This document shows, in pieces, positions 63,818 through 64,000 of a stretch of 64,000 nucleotides of DNA. Made by a program: the position numbers and the translations under genes. Where the stretch lies: NCBI RefSeq assembly GCF_003201975.1, contig NZ_QJJQ01000001.1, positions 1-64,000 on the forward strand, read 5' to 3'. This stretch comes from Pseudogracilibacillus auburnensis (GTDB lineage: Bacteria > Bacillota > Bacilli > Bacillales > Amphibacillaceae). The stretch's first letter is position 1. Every line of letters starts with the position of its first letter. The notes below the pieces were generated by a model, which was given only the letters and a program-made list of their open reading frames with translations, made no database searches and was not told the origin of the DNA.

Positions 63818-64000
63818 TGAAGCCGAAGCGATATCATCCATTGCTGATGTTATTTGATGTATGGGGCTTTGTAAAAAATGTGTTTTTTCTAGTCATTATT
63901 TTATTTGTTTTAAATTATCAATCACAATCATTTCTTTTCAAATATGGTCGTTATGCTTTTTATTTATATACAGTGATAACATTCATTTACATTATTTCAA
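63814..64000 (+). CDS. YdbT-type membrane protein, N-terminal part (runs off window)
   Basis: ATG 63814 overlaps the preceding stop and reads MMKPKRYHPLLMLFDVWGFV, then FFLVIILFVLNYQ and a second hydrophobic span to the window edge. YdbT proteins open with this KPKRYHP-type segment and contain several bPH2 domains; those lie beyond the edge. Confidence 0.7.
   Translation, partial: MMKPKRYHPLLMLFDVWGFVKNVFFLVIILFVLNYQSQSFLFKYGRYAFYLYTVITFIYIIS

Overview
The window reads as chromosome of a low-GC Gram-positive, spore-forming Bacillaceae (an Oceanobacillus/Virgibacillus/Bacillus-like organism; genus is inference). Support: AT-rich genes with strong GGAGG-type ribosome sites and frequent TTG/GTG starts, YesM/YesN-type two-component genes, a SAM (S-box) riboswitch, an Sda-type sporulation checkpoint gene, an LXG (type VII secretion) effector, YdbS/YdbT genes and several dispersed GC-richer repeats. 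I see no rRNA, tRNA, CRISPR array or prophage.

Left end (1-3.2 kb): the end of an IS3-family (IS150 group) element sits 16 bp from a good sigma-54 promoter that drives a decaying operon (CitMHS transporter and AtuA-family protein, both frameshifted, plus an intact AtuA-like small protein). 4.5-6.7 kb: a sortase-anchored surface protein with a barrel-like glycosidase N-terminus, split by an in-frame stop. 7.1-15.4 kb: an amino-sugar operon (NanE epimerase, DUF4127, sugar ABC importer, ROK kinase), then an RpiR regulator and a YesL-like protein. 15.8-18.3 kb: a truncated copy of a FAD oxidoreductase found intact at 30.8 kb, and an IS4-family relic carrying a nested repeat.

18.3-23.4 kb (minus strand): a TetR-controlled acyl-CoA operon (amidohydrolase, enoyl-CoA hydratase, acyl-CoA ligase, APC permease). 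24.1-32.4 kb: a two-component system and a second sugar ABC operon ending in a barrel protein, two permeases and the intact FAD oxidoreductase; the kinase gene and the binding-protein gene share a composite promoter with identical internal spacing. 33-43.9 kb: a CdaR regulator, a five-gene urea/amide-type ABC importer behind a perfect cre site, a formamidase-family amidase, glycerate 2-kinase, a LarA-family nickel-pincer racemase and a small P-loop kinase. Together these suggest a route from an imported amide to a 2-hydroxy acid to D-glycerate 2-phosphate. I consider this the best candidate for an undescribed pathway.

44.5-50.6 kb: an ECF S component, a TetR/RND efflux pair and a DMT exporter. 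50.9-57.1 kb (minus): metQNI behind a SAM riboswitch, followed closely by enoyl-CoA hydratase, a lactate-oxidase-type flavoenzyme and a CoA-transferase. 57.6-64 kb: gene debris, an LXG protein with a broken lipoprotein gene, a small membrane protein, an sda-like gene behind a promoter flanked by two identical palindromes, an ornithine-cyclodeaminase relic, and ydbS/ydbT running off the end. Interrupted genes, IS relics and repeats are concentrated at 1-6.7, 15.5-18.3 and 57.6-63 kb.
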